Assembly: GCF_016919405.1 (NCBI RefSeq)
Contig: NZ_CP070353.1
Coordinates: 992,001 to 1,056,000, forward strand
Length of the DNA stretch: 64,000 bases
Source: Ensifer sp. PDNC004
GTDB lineage: Bacteria > Pseudomonadota > Alphaproteobacteria > Rhizobiales > Rhizobiaceae
Direction: 5' to 3'
The notes below the pieces were generated by a model. It made no database searches. It saw nothing but the letters and a program-made list of their open reading frames with translations, and had not been told where the DNA came from. Within the stretch, counting starts at the first letter, position 1. Every line of letters starts with the position of its first letter. Shown here one piece after another: positions 46,481 through 53,898 of this stretch. The position numbers were made by a program, and so were the translations under genes.

Positions 46481-47685
46481 CAGACGTGGTCGAAATCGAA
46501 TACCCATACGTTGAGCGAAATGTGACGCGCCACGGAAAGGCGCGGTACTATCTCCGCATTGACGGGAAACGCATCTGCCGGCTGCCGAACAAGATCGACA
46601 GCGAAGAATTCCAGAAGGAATATTGGGCTGCGCGCAAAGCATATCAGCCCGACGCAGCGCCTGATCCGGCACAGCCTCAGACCCTCTCCAAGATCGTCAA
46701 GCCGAACAGCTTTCGATGGCTCTGCCTCGAATACATGGGCAGCATCGCCTTCAAGACGCTGGACGTCACCACCCAGGACCGGCGCCGGAACATCATCGAG
46801 GCTATGTGGGAAGAGCCGCTGTCCACGAATGACGGCCGGCTATTCGCCGACATGCCACTGTCCGCGATGGACGTGGGCAATCTCGAAGTATTGCGGGATA
46901 GGAAGAAGGAAAAGCCGTTCGCCGCGGACGAGCGCCTGAAGACGCTGCGGCAGGTGTTCGATACCAAGAAGGACGGCAAGCCGATCGTGGCGAATATCGC
47001 GCGCCTCGTCGAGCCATTCCGGCAGCAATCGGACGGCCACGAGACAGCGACCCCGGAGAACCTTGCCGCGTTCATCGCGCACCACGGCGTCAAGTCAAAG
47101 GCCGTGCTCTATCTGGCAATCCAGATGTTCACCGGGCTGCGCGTATCCGATCTGCGCGTCATCGGGCCGCAGCACCGCCGCAAAGACGTTTTCAAGCTGC
47201 GCCTGTTCAAGAACAGGAACCGGACGCCAGTAGATCTCGAGATTGCCATTCACCCAATCCTTGAGGGCGTATTGGCTATGCACCCGCCGAAAGGGCTTCA
47301 TTATCTCGTCACCGAGTTCGGGAAACCGTTCAACAGCGCGAAGAGCCTGGGGAATCGCATTTCGGATTGGTGGCGCCAGGCAGACATGCCGCATCTGACA
47401 TCGCATTCGGTGCGAAAGGGTCTCGCGACCGACCTCGCCCACGAAGAAGCGACGGACAGCATGCTTGAAGCGATGTTCGGCTGGAAAGACGGGAAAACGT
47501 CGAAGATCTACACGAGGAATGCAGAACGCGCACGCTTGGCGCGACAGAGCGTTGCCCGCATCAACTGGGATGGAATCGGCAATTTGCTGCTGGCTTCAGA
47601 CGATGTTGGGGAGGGAGAAACCGGGAACGGATTGCCACACCTATCCGAAAGTGTGGCAGCGGGTGCAATCCCGCTCATGAAATAA
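46477..47685 (+). CDS. int: Tyrosine integrase
   Basis: A 402-residue protein; the best start is GTG 46477 (VTDVVEIEYPYVERNVTRHG), overlapping the excisionase stop, and earlier in-frame ATG 46408 is less likely. The tyrosine-recombinase residues are visible: Arg222 in the TGLRVSDL box, His310-x-x-Arg313 in TSHSVRKGLA, Trp336 in FGWKDGKT and Tyr345 in KIYTRNAE. The N-terminal region has an arm-binding beta pattern and a SAM-like core-binding segment. It would recombine attP with attB. It lies 32 bases from tRNA-Cys, whose 3' end is the likely attB core. The C-terminal end is Gly/Glu rich. Confidence 0.9.
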   Translation: MTDVVEIEYPYVERNVTRHGKARYYLRIDGKRICRLPNKIDSEEFQKEYWAARKAYQPDAAPDPAQPQTLSKIVKPNSFRWLCLEYMGSIAFKTLDVTTQDRRRNIIEAMWEEPLSTNDGRLFADMPLSAMDVGNLEVLRDRKKEKPFAADERLKTLRQVFDTKKDGKPIVANIARLVEPFRQQSDGHETATPENLAAFIAHHGVKSKAVLYLAIQMFTGLRVSDLRVIGPQHRRKDVFKLRLFKNRNRTPVDLEIAIHPILEGVLAMHPPKGLHYLVTEFGKPFNSAKSLGNRISDWWRQADMPHLTSHSVRKGLATDLAHEEATDSMLEAMFGWKDGKTSKIYTRNAERARLARQSVARINWDGIGNLLLASDDVGEGETGNGLPHLSESVAAGAIPLMK

Positions 47686-47716
47686 CCCAACCATTTCAGA
47701 TGGTTAGGTGTGGCTT

Positions 47717-47765
47717 TGGAGGCCTCGCCCGGAATTGAACCGGGGTACAAGGATTTGCAGTCCTC
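47717..47765. other. Probable attachment-site core (tRNA-Cys 3' half)
   Basis: The anticodon-to-3' half of tRNA-Cys lies beside the integrase stop (47685), and tyrosine integrases of this type commonly use this part of a tRNA as attB core. The matching second copy (attL or attR) would be near the left end of prophage A, outside the window. A stem AACCAT-TTCAG-ATGGTT lies at 47688-47704, just between integrase and tRNA. Confidence 0.5.
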
Positions 47766-47790
47766 TGCGTCACCACTCCGCCACGAGGCC
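47717..47790 (-). tRNA. tRNA-Cys: tRNA-Cys (GCA)
   Basis: A 74-nt gene on the minus strand with encoded CCA and perfect acceptor stem GGCCTCG/CGAGGCC, followed by T and CCA. The anticodon loop is CTGCAAA (anticodon GCA), and the T-arm reads CCCGGTTCAATTCCGGG. This is a normal bacterial tRNA-Cys. Its 3' end points to the integrase gene, the usual layout for a prophage integrated into the tRNA 3' end and restoring the gene sequence. Confidence 0.95.
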
Positions 47791-47826
47791 TCACCGACTG
47801 AGATTATCAAGTCGTGGCGAGCGTTT

Positions 47827-47890
47827 AGAATGAATATAGACGGAGCGCAAGAGGGTTCATTCTGAATGCGATCCTTTTTTCATTCTGAAT
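47827..47890. repeat. TTCATTCTGAAT direct repeats in the junction gap
   Basis: The 12-base sequence TTCATTCTGAAT occurs at 47856-47867 and 47879-47890, and an 8-base inverted match (AGAATGAA) occurs at 47827-47834. The gap 47791-48022 otherwise holds no gene or terminator that I can support. The repeats could be operator or arm sites for a DNA-binding protein of either prophage. Confidence 0.45.
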
Positions 47891-48022
47891 AAGCGTTTCC
47901 AATCCGTTCTGTGGAAACCGTTGACTCCGCGCTCCCCCAACCATATTTCGACCCCAGGCGCCGGCAAGAGCGCCACCCCACGACGTGCGGCTTAACGAAA
48001 CCTCGTGAGAGGAGGAAAGCGC

Positions 48023-48319
48023 ATGTCTGACCGGTACAGAACTCTTCGGGAGTTCAAAGAGCCCTTCATGGAGATTGAGTGCTCCACCTGCGATCGGAAG
48101 GGCCGCTACAAGGTCTCACGGCTGATTGAAAAGTGGGGCGGTGACATGCCCATCCACAGCTTCATCGCGAGCCTGGGCATGACGTGCCCCAGGTATGTGC
48201 GTGGTCACGCCAGAGAACGGTGCGGGATTGGCTGCCAGCAACTAATCTATATGTTTCAGGGGGCGCCGTTCTCGGAAGAGTATCGGCAGCAGCAGATAGA
48301 AGGCGGGGAAAAGAATTGA
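48023..48319 (+). CDS. Zinc-finger-like phage protein
   Basis: A 98-residue protein from ATG 48023 (GAGGAGGAAAG site). It has ECSTCDRKGRYKVSRLIEKW, where the CxxC and the later CP and C-x4-C residues could form one or two zinc sites (SLGMTCPRYV and RCGIGCQQLI). It resembles small zinc-ribbon proteins encoded near integration sites of alphaproteobacterial prophages. It is followed by an overlapping nuclease gene. Unknown role. Confidence 0.65.
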   Translation: MSDRYRTLREFKEPFMEIECSTCDRKGRYKVSRLIEKWGGDMPIHSFIASLGMTCPRYVRGHARERCGIGCQQLIYMFQGAPFSEEYRQQQIEGGEKN

Positions 48320-48819
48320 TGCGCGGTGCGTTGATGTTTGCGGTCGCACTGTTGTCCGTCCAACCGGCCGCCGCTGGAGAGATCATCGTCGGGCGCGCAT
48401 CCGTCGTCGATGGGGATACGATCGACATCGGGAAGACCCGCGTGCGGTTCAATGGGATCGACGCGCCGGAAAGCTGGCAGAGGTGCCGTGACGGGGATGG
48501 GGGAGAGTATCGGTGCGGCCAGGCGGCTGCCATGGCGCTCGATCGGTTCCTTGCGGCCTCTCGCCCTACCCGGTGTGAGTTGGCCGGCCACGATCGAGAC
48601 CGCCGCATAGGAACCTGCTTTCGCGCGGATGGGGCCGACGTTAACCGCTGGATGGTCGAGAACGGCCACGCGCTAGACTGGCCGAAATACAGCAAGGGCG
48701 CCTACGCAGAAGCACAGCGCGCAGCGCAGGCGGGTGGGATCGGGATTTGGCGGGGGGAGTTTCAGTCGCCCTGTGAGGTCAGGGCGAAGCGCTGGAAGCG
48801 GGAGCCACACTGCGATTAG
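48319..48819 (+). CDS. Exported thermonuclease-like (SNase) protein
   Basis: A 166-residue protein from ATG 48319, overlapping the previous stop. Residues 1-20 are a signal peptide (ALMFAVALLSVQPAAAG). The SNase fold residues are visible: VVDGDTIDI (Asp31 and Asp33), RVRFNGIDAPE with Arg43, Asp48 and Glu51, and HDRDRRIGTC with Arg95/96. It would cut DNA and RNA with calcium outside the cytoplasm. Cys66 and Cys100 could pair. Exported SNases are common on mobile elements of Rhizobiales. It ends overlapping the tail of a convergent gene by four bases. Confidence 0.82.
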   Translation: MRGALMFAVALLSVQPAAAGEIIVGRASVVDGDTIDIGKTRVRFNGIDAPESWQRCRDGDGGEYRCGQAAAMALDRFLAASRPTRCELAGHDRDRRIGTCFRADGADVNRWMVENGHALDWPKYSKGAYAEAQRAAQAGGIGIWRGEFQSPCEVRAKRWKREPHCD

Positions 48820-49139
48820 GGGATATGGAAGCCCCCCTTCATCATGAAGGCGACGACGCCAGCGACCATGGCGCTTAAGGCTGCGCCGATCACGATCTTG
48901 CCGAGCCAGCGGATATTGCCGCCCAGGTCATCCATCTTTTTGTTCAGCGACGTGTCGACGCCATCAATCTTGCGGTCCATCAGACCGAACTTCTCGAGCA
49001 GGTTCTTCCACTGCTCGTCCTTCCGGGCGTCGATAAGGTCGGACTGCTGCCGCCATTGCTCGATCCCGGCGAGCCGCTGTTCCGTAGCGGCCGTCTTGTG
49101 TTCCAATGCAACCACTCGCGAACGAAGGTCGGGTTCCAT
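48816..49139 (-). CDS. Small coiled-coil membrane protein (holin-like)
   Basis: A 107-residue protein from ATG 49139, with GGATCGAAG before it; an upstream TTG frame also exists. It starts MEPDLRSRVVALEHKTAATE, has a coiled-coil middle and one C-terminal membrane segment (IVIGAALSAMVAGVVAFMM). This layout resembles the XhlA-type holin accessory proteins. It ends 4 bases inside the end of the SNase gene. It is the last gene of the prophage B lysis cluster on the minus strand. Confidence 0.65.
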   Translation of the reverse strand: MEPDLRSRVVALEHKTAATEQRLAGIEQWRQQSDLIDARKDEQWKNLLEKFGLMDRKIDGVDTSLNKKMDDLGGNIRWLGKIVIGAALSAMVAGVVAFMMKGGFHIP

Positions 49140-49232
49140 ATCTTCGATCCTGCCTGTCAACCTCGTGCCCCTCGATGCAGTGCCTATTCATTGAAGAAGC
49201 GGGCCCCCGAGGATGAGAGCCCGCTGAGATCA

Positions 49233-49406
49233 TTACTGTTGGTTCTTCGGCGCCAGATAGGTCAGAAGCGCCGGCAGGCCGATGGTCAGCGCGTAGAGCG
49301 CCAGATAACCGTACCAGGGCGTGCCTTCGGGCATGAACGGTACGCCGGCCGATCCAGCGAGTGCGCCGCCAACGCCGGCACCAAGTGCTTTCGAGATCCC
49401 ACCCAT
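49233..49406 (-). CDS. Small holin-like membrane protein
   Basis: A 57-residue protein from ATG 49406 (MGGISKALGAGVGGALAGS), overlapping the stop of the lipoprotein gene. It has two hydrophobic stretches, at residues 5-20 (Gly/Ala-rich) and 28-48 (WYGYLALYALTIGLPALLTYL), with a short KNQQ tail. Small two-pass proteins next to endolysin genes are typical holins that release or activate the lysin. The role is inferred from position. Confidence 0.6.
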   Translation of the reverse strand: MGGISKALGAGVGGALAGSAGVPFMPEGTPWYGYLALYALTIGLPALLTYLAPKNQQ

Positions 49407-49717
49407 TACTGAGCCTCCCTCAGAGCGAGCGAGACGGTCGCGTAGGCCGTGGCCACGACAACCAGCGCATTCGCAGCCGTGACGCTGCCAGGATCGGCGC
49501 AGATGACGCGCACGCCGTTGTAGGCGGCCGCTTCCTTGGCGATGGTCGATGCCTTGATGTTGCCGGAAGCAGACGCAGCTACGAACGCGGCGTGAGCCGT
49601 CTCGAGGAGGGCGCATGTCTTCGGCAGGCTGTTCTTGATCGCGGTGTCGATCGAGCCGGTGGTAGTGCAAGCGGACAGCACAAGGGCCGCCGCCGATACG
49701 ATGATCAGCGAACGCAT
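49406..49717 (-). CDS. Small phage lipoprotein
   Basis: A 103-residue protein from ATG 49717. Residues 1-17 form a lipoprotein signal (MRSLIIVSAAALVLSAC), with a VLSAC lipobox and lipidation at Cys17. The mature part has no proline-rich region of a classic Rz1 and is helical and Ala-rich. It lies between the amidase and the holin-like gene, so an outer-membrane spanin-like or lysis-control role is possible but not proven. Confidence 0.65.
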   Translation of the reverse strand: MRSLIIVSAAALVLSACTTTGSIDTAIKNSLPKTCALLETAHAAFVAASASGNIKASTIAKEAAAYNGVRVICADPGSVTAANALVVVATAYATVSLALREAQ

Positions 49718-49743
49718 GTGGTTTCCTTCGATGTTGGAGAGGG

Positions 49744-50268
49744 TTAGAGGCGTGCTTTGACTTCGGCGCGCATCTTGTCGCCGCATGCTTTGGCACCGAT
49801 GACGTTCGGCGCGAACGGGAGGCGGGTGAAATCCCACTTGCCGGCCTGCTTGATGCCCAGGTTCGGCTGGACCTCGGCATGAGAAAGGATCGTCTTCGAG
49901 GTGACCGGGATCTTGTAGAACTCGGACAGGTGCGCGATGACGTCCATGGCGCGATGCCACTGGGTTTCCGTCATTGGGAACTTGCCGGCGTGGAACGGAC
50001 TTTCGACGGCGCCGGCCATGCAGGCGAGCGAAACACCGATCGACCCGGTGTTGCAGCCCCGAGTGTGGGCCGCATAGTCGTCGTCGGCGGTGTTCACGTT
50101 GTCGGAGACGGTGTGGTCACCGCGGACCACGTTGCCGGAGCCCTCGACGATGAAGTGATAATGCTCCTTGTCGAGATCCGAAGCGCGATAGGCGCCGGCA
50201 CTCCAATGCGCGATGATGCGCGACATCTTCACCGGCTGGAGCCATTCCAGCGGCAGGCGGTAGGTCAT
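49744..50268 (-). CDS. Amidase_2-type endolysin
   Basis: A 174-residue protein from ATG 50268. It shows the N-acetylmuramoyl-L-alanine amidase (Amidase_2) pattern: SRIIAHWSAGAYRAS with zinc His21, HYHFIVEGSGNVVRGDHTV, NTGSIGVSLACMAG, LSHAEVQPNLGIKQAGKWDF, which contains the second zinc His and the catalytic region before WDF. It cuts the link between stem peptide and sugar chain in peptidoglycan for host lysis. No signal peptide is visible, so export depends on holin activity. Confidence 0.9.
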   Translation of the reverse strand: MTYRLPLEWLQPVKMSRIIAHWSAGAYRASDLDKEHYHFIVEGSGNVVRGDHTVSDNVNTADDDYAAHTRGCNTGSIGVSLACMAGAVESPFHAGKFPMTETQWHRAMDVIAHLSEFYKIPVTSKTILSHAEVQPNLGIKQAGKWDFTRLPFAPNVIGAKACGDKMRAEVKARL

Positions 50269-50286
50269 AGCGATGTCCTTTGAAAT

Positions 50287-50757
50287 TTAGAGGCTGATAG
50301 CAGCCGTCCACATGGCGTCAATTTGGGTGTCAGTGAGGCCGAGCGCGGCGCCAACGGTCGCGATCAGCGGATGCATGCGATTGAAGGTGGTGGCGTATTC
50401 CCACTCGATCTGGGCTTTGTCCCGATCCGGGCCGGCGGGCAGTGCGGCGATGGTCGCGGTGACCTGGGAAGGCGAAATGCTGGCATTGACCAGCCCAAGG
50501 CGGAACTGCCGAGCGGTGAGCGGCTGCATGCCGGCGCGCACCTCCTCCACGGTCGGCGGGACGTATGGGCCGACCGGGAAATCCGGGTTCTCGGTCATCC
50601 ACTTTCGAATGACCGGCCCAAGCCCATAGGGATCATCCGGGCGCACGGTTTGAACGACGTCGCTCTCGAAGTCGTCGTTATCGACGGTGCGGCATCCCAC
50701 CATGTAGACGCCCGGTTCCAACGTCGCGGTGATAGAATGAACGGATAGGAGTTGCAT
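50287..50757 (-). CDS. Tail-fibre-associated protein
   Basis: A 156-residue protein from ATG 50757, 2 bases after the end of the duplicated-domain tail fibre. It begins MQLLSVHSITATLEPGVYM and has VEEVRAGMQPLTARQFRLGL and LVNASISPSQVTATIAALP, a pattern shared by small proteins that follow tail-fibre genes and end with WEYATTFNRMHPLIA. It might be a fibre assembly factor. Assignment by order and pattern. Confidence 0.65.
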   Translation of the reverse strand: MQLLSVHSITATLEPGVYMVGCRTVDNDDFESDVVQTVRPDDPYGLGPVIRKWMTENPDFPVGPYVPPTVEEVRAGMQPLTARQFRLGLVNASISPSQVTATIAALPAGPDRDKAQIEWEYATTFNRMHPLIATVGAALGLTDTQIDAMWTAAISL

Positions 50758-50759
50758 CG

Positions 50760-52040
50760 CTAAGACACCCTTTCAAATGCATAACCTTGCCCGGTAAAGT
50801 TCCCGCGCGAGCGCCATGTTCCAGAGAGCGCGGTCCCGCTCACCGTCGGGCTGTAATAGGCGGTACCATTGAGATAGAGCGTCACAGCGACGTTTCGGTC
50901 GTAGCTGTTCGAGGTGGAGACAAGAACCGTGTGACCGATCGGGAAGTTGAGTTCGTCCCTTGTGGAAGCGGTGTAGACGCCGGCTTTGTTCGCGTTCAGC
51001 CAGTTGTATAGACCGCCGGCGGCCCCCCAGAACGTACCGCCGTAAATGTTCCCGTCAGATCCAAAGGTGACGCCAGTCGCGGGGTTGTATACATAAGCTG
51101 CCTGGATTTCACTGCTGCCGCCACGCGTCGGGACCGTGTTCGGATTCACGTTGAAATCAGGGAGAAGGCTGCGCAGTCGGTCGGCGTCCAGACCGGAGCC
51201 GGTACCATCATTCCCCGAATGCCAGACCGTGTTTCCGCCCCAGGCAATGCTGCCCGCCTGCGAGAGCGCCAGGCCGGTGACAAAAGCCCCGGCCCCATCG
51301 TGCAGGTTCAGGAAGATAGTCGACGTCGTCGGATTGTAGCCGACGCTCCCCCGAAGGATATCGGAGTTATCAACAAACCCCCACCAGCGCGAAACGGTGC
51401 CTTTCAGGAGGGCACTCGTTGTAAAGACCTTCCCGGCCTGGGTTATAGGCAGCCGGGCGTCATCCATCGTCCCTGCGTTGATGTTCGACGCGTTCCGGTA
51501 GAAGCTGCTGTCGTTGGCATCGAGAAGATCTGCATCAAGCCCAGACCCAGCGCCATCATTCCCGGCATGCCAGACAGTATTACCGCCCCATGTGATCGCG
51601 CCGTTCTGCCTCAAGCTCAAACCGGTAACGAAGGTTCCGGTTGCATCGTGCAGGTTCATAAACAGACCCGCGAGGGCCGGATCGTAGCCGAGCGCTCCCC
51701 GCAAGATATCAGTATTGTCGATGAACCCCCACCAGCGCGAGGCCGACCCTTTCAGGAAGGTGCTCGACGTGAAGACTTTGCCGGATTGCGTCAGGGGCAA
51801 CCGGGCATCGTTGAAGGTCCCGGTCGTGATATTGCCGGCATCGTCCGTGCCGAGAGCCGTCCTCGCGCCACTCGCCGAAGTCGCCCCGGTACCGCCGGCC
51901 GTGACAGGCCGAGCGGCGTTCGCATCCGCCGTCAAGTCGTCGACAAACGAGTTATAGGGCACGCTTTGGATAGTCGTGTTCGGCGTGCCTTTGGTGCCGG
52001 CCGGGGGGCTGTAAACGCCGCCTGTTCTGGGCATGGGCAT
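50760..52040 (-). CDS. Tail fibre with tandem duplicated module
   Basis: A 426-residue protein from ATG 52040. The N-terminus MPMPRTGGVYSPPAGTKGTP is typical of phage tail-fibre N-termini, followed by TTIQSVPYNSFVDDL. Residues 71-172 and 187-289 form two near-identical modules (RLPLTQSGKVFTSSTFLKG and RLPITQAGKVFTTSALLKG; WGGNTVWHAGNDG and WGGNTVWHSGNDG). The last 130 residues form a different C-terminal domain (receptor-binding tip candidate). The repeated modules probably form trimeric shaft segments. Function: host recognition by prophage B. Confidence 0.82.
   Translation of the reverse strand: MPMPRTGGVYSPPAGTKGTPNTTIQSVPYNSFVDDLTADANAARPVTAGGTGATSASGARTALGTDDAGNITTGTFNDARLPLTQSGKVFTSSTFLKGSASRWWGFIDNTDILRGALGYDPALAGLFMNLHDATGTFVTGLSLRQNGAITWGGNTVWHAGNDGAGSGLDADLLDANDSSFYRNASNINAGTMDDARLPITQAGKVFTTSALLKGTVSRWWGFVDNSDILRGSVGYNPTTSTIFLNLHDGAGAFVTGLALSQAGSIAWGGNTVWHSGNDGTGSGLDADRLRSLLPDFNVNPNTVPTRGGSSEIQAAYVYNPATGVTFGSDGNIYGGTFWGAAGGLYNWLNANKAGVYTASTRDELNFPIGHTVLVSTSNSYDRNVAVTLYLNGTAYYSPTVSGTALSGTWRSRGNFTGQGYAFERVS
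51174..51830 (-). repeat. Internal tandem duplication in tail-fibre gene
   Basis: Two protein modules of about 103 residues, offset by 116 residues, correspond to bases 51525-51830 and 51174-51482. They share most residues, including the KVFT, WWGF, DILRG, NLHD and WGGNTVWH segments. The duplication probably arose by unequal recombination and then diverged. Confidence 0.8.
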
Positions 52041-52080
52041 TCTCCGTGGAAATTTGAGAATTCTCGTGTATGTTGCCGCG

Positions 52081-52245
52081 ATGCAGATTGATCACGATCC
52101 GAAAGACTACTGGCAAGCCGTGGCCAACGAAGACGCTGTCAGGCAGCGGGCTCGGATAATTCACCACTTGGAAGTCTTACAGCGCAACGTCGGCGCGTGC
52201 GTGATTTTGCTGATAATCATCGCACTCGGAGTTTGGATCCGATGA
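52081..52245 (+). CDS. Small C-terminal membrane-anchored protein (moron)
   Basis: A 54-residue protein from ATG 52081 on the plus strand, opposite to the virion genes. It has a charged, helical N-terminus (MQIDHDPKDYWQAVANED) and a membrane segment at residues 38-53 (CVILLIIIALGVWIR), so it is tail-anchored. It overlaps the start of the next gene (52242). Probably a lysogenic-conversion membrane protein. Confidence 0.6.
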   Translation: MQIDHDPKDYWQAVANEDAVRQRARIIHHLEVLQRNVGACVILLIIIALGVWIR

Positions 52246-52616
52246 GTGACGTCAGCGAAGAGTTTGAGCGCCAGAAGGCTGCACTGGAGCGGGTCCGCGC
52301 TTCAGTTGAAGATCATTCCCTGTCTACAGACAATGATCTCGTCGCGAGCAATACGGTCGCATGGGAGTTGGGTGCCTTCAGAGATAAGCGCCCCCCTATC
52401 GACGACGAAATCAGAGATGGTCTTCTGGTTAGGGCCCGATCCGACGCGTTAGCATCGAAGCTCAACTCGGCTCATGCGCTGGATCGCATCGAAGAAATCA
52501 GCAGTTCCATAAAAAGGGTGCACGCAGACTTGGCTGCAACAAAGACGTTGCTGACGATCTTGGCATGCATCCTCGTTGGTATCATTGCTTATTTGGCTGT
52601 TGCGTTCCGAGGATAA
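52242..52616 (+). CDS. C-terminal membrane-anchored helical protein (moron)
   Basis: A 124-residue protein from ATG 52242, which overlaps the stop of the previous gene. It has long charged helices (ERQKAALERVRASVEDHSLS, then AHALDRIEEISSSIKRVHAD) and a membrane segment near the C-terminus (LLTILACILVGIIAYLAVAF). The two genes look like partners: both have cytoplasmic helices and a C-terminal anchor. They are convergent with the virion gene 52582, overlapping its end by 35 bases. Unknown role, perhaps superinfection exclusion. Confidence 0.6.
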   Translation: MSDVSEEFERQKAALERVRASVEDHSLSTDNDLVASNTVAWELGAFRDKRPPIDDEIRDGLLVRARSDALASKLNSAHALDRIEEISSSIKRVHADLAATKTLLTILACILVGIIAYLAVAFRG

Positions 52617-53898
52617 GGGCTCGCAGCGCGTTGACGGTTTTGCTCGGCAAGACAGCCTCAAGAGGCGCCTCCCGTATCATCTTCTCGTAGAGCGGAGATC
52701 GTTTGGCGGTAAGCCTGATCGCCTCTTCAAGTGCATTTTCGGTCATTCGATTTGATGAAGCCCGAAGGCCAACGCCGACAAGTGGAAGCATGGCACCTGC
52801 GACTGTGAGTGCTGGCGATCCAGACGCCATGTAACCGCCAACTGCGCCAGCAGTGGACGCTGCCGTAGCGCCAAGCCCCCCTCCGCCGCCGAGCATGTTG
52901 CTCAAACTTCGGGTGACATTCGTTACTCTATCCCCTTGGACAACGCCTTCAATCGCTCGCTTTTCGGCTGCATTGAAGCCGGCAACGTCTCGAGGCTTTT
53001 CAAGCGCAGAGGCGGCTTTTTGCCGGATGGCATTTCCGAGGTTTTGCCCGGAGTTGGCAGCGGCGGCTCGGCGTTGAGCGCTTGTTTCGAGGCCTCCGAG
53101 GTATCCAGTTCGCTTTGATGCTGCCCAATTGGCGTTCGCGTCTCGGAGAAGTTTAGCCGCTTCATCAGCAGATCCAGAAAGAACGCTCTCTGCACCTGGG
53201 TTAGAAATGAACTCATCGAGTCCACCAACAGCTTGAGCAGCGGCCTCCTGGTCCGAGGGATTGTTGAAATCTTTCCGGGCTTGACGGAAAGATTTGCGCG
53301 CTGCGGCAAGGCCTGAGATGTTGGCAACGCTGCCTTCTGGGGCGCTGGTAAGCCTGTCGAGGACACCGTGTGTTTTTGGGGCAACTTCTCCAATGAGGCC
53401 TTCCGTTTCCAACTCGCCCTTGATCTTCCGCGCTAACTCTTCCACCGCCTTGGCGCGGTAGTCAACGCCGCTGTCACGCATAGCTTTGAAGCCGGTCTTC
53501 GCTTCAGCCTTCAGCGCGGCTGCTGTGGGAGGATCAATATCCGCGCGAGCCAACGAATTTCGGACGCCTGGAATGGCAAGCTCTCCGGCCCTCATCGCAG
53601 GATTGATTGGCGAAAAGGTAAGAGCGAACTCCGCTGCGCGACCGATCGCCTCCGGGCTATTAGGGTCTATTTCGCCCTTCATCGCCTCGCCTGGCAACAT
53701 GACCACGCGCTTGAGGGCGCCAAGAAGCCCAGAATCACTGTCGAAGCTGACGTTCCCCTCTGCATCCTTGCTGATCGGAAGAAGCATGCCGCGCTCAACA
53801 ACAGGCGGCTCCTGCTTTGGGGAGGCGGTTGCGTGTTTAGTCCACGGCCCCGCCTCGGTGGGCACCCCGCCACCATATTTCTCCCAGGGACCAGCCAT
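52582..53898 (-). CDS. Internal virion / ejection-type protein with GPWEKY start
   Basis: A 438-residue protein from ATG 53898, overlapping the previous gene's stop. It begins MAGPWEKYGGGVPTEAGPW, a motif common at the N-terminus of phage ejection and internal virion proteins. It has a long helical body and a glycine-rich segment near residues 340-390 (NMLGGGGGLGATAASTAGAV) with a hydrophobic stretch that could cross the membrane. It may be a pilot or channel protein ejected with phage DNA. Gene order with the lysozyme-like protein (53898) supports this. Confidence 0.68.
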   Translation of the reverse strand: MAGPWEKYGGGVPTEAGPWTKHATASPKQEPPVVERGMLLPISKDAEGNVSFDSDSGLLGALKRVVMLPGEAMKGEIDPNSPEAIGRAAEFALTFSPINPAMRAGELAIPGVRNSLARADIDPPTAAALKAEAKTGFKAMRDSGVDYRAKAVEELARKIKGELETEGLIGEVAPKTHGVLDRLTSAPEGSVANISGLAAARKSFRQARKDFNNPSDQEAAAQAVGGLDEFISNPGAESVLSGSADEAAKLLRDANANWAASKRTGYLGGLETSAQRRAAAANSGQNLGNAIRQKAASALEKPRDVAGFNAAEKRAIEGVVQGDRVTNVTRSLSNMLGGGGGLGATAASTAGAVGGYMASGSPALTVAGAMLPLVGVGLRASSNRMTENALEEAIRLTAKRSPLYEKMIREAPLEAVLPSKTVNALRALILGTQQPNKQ

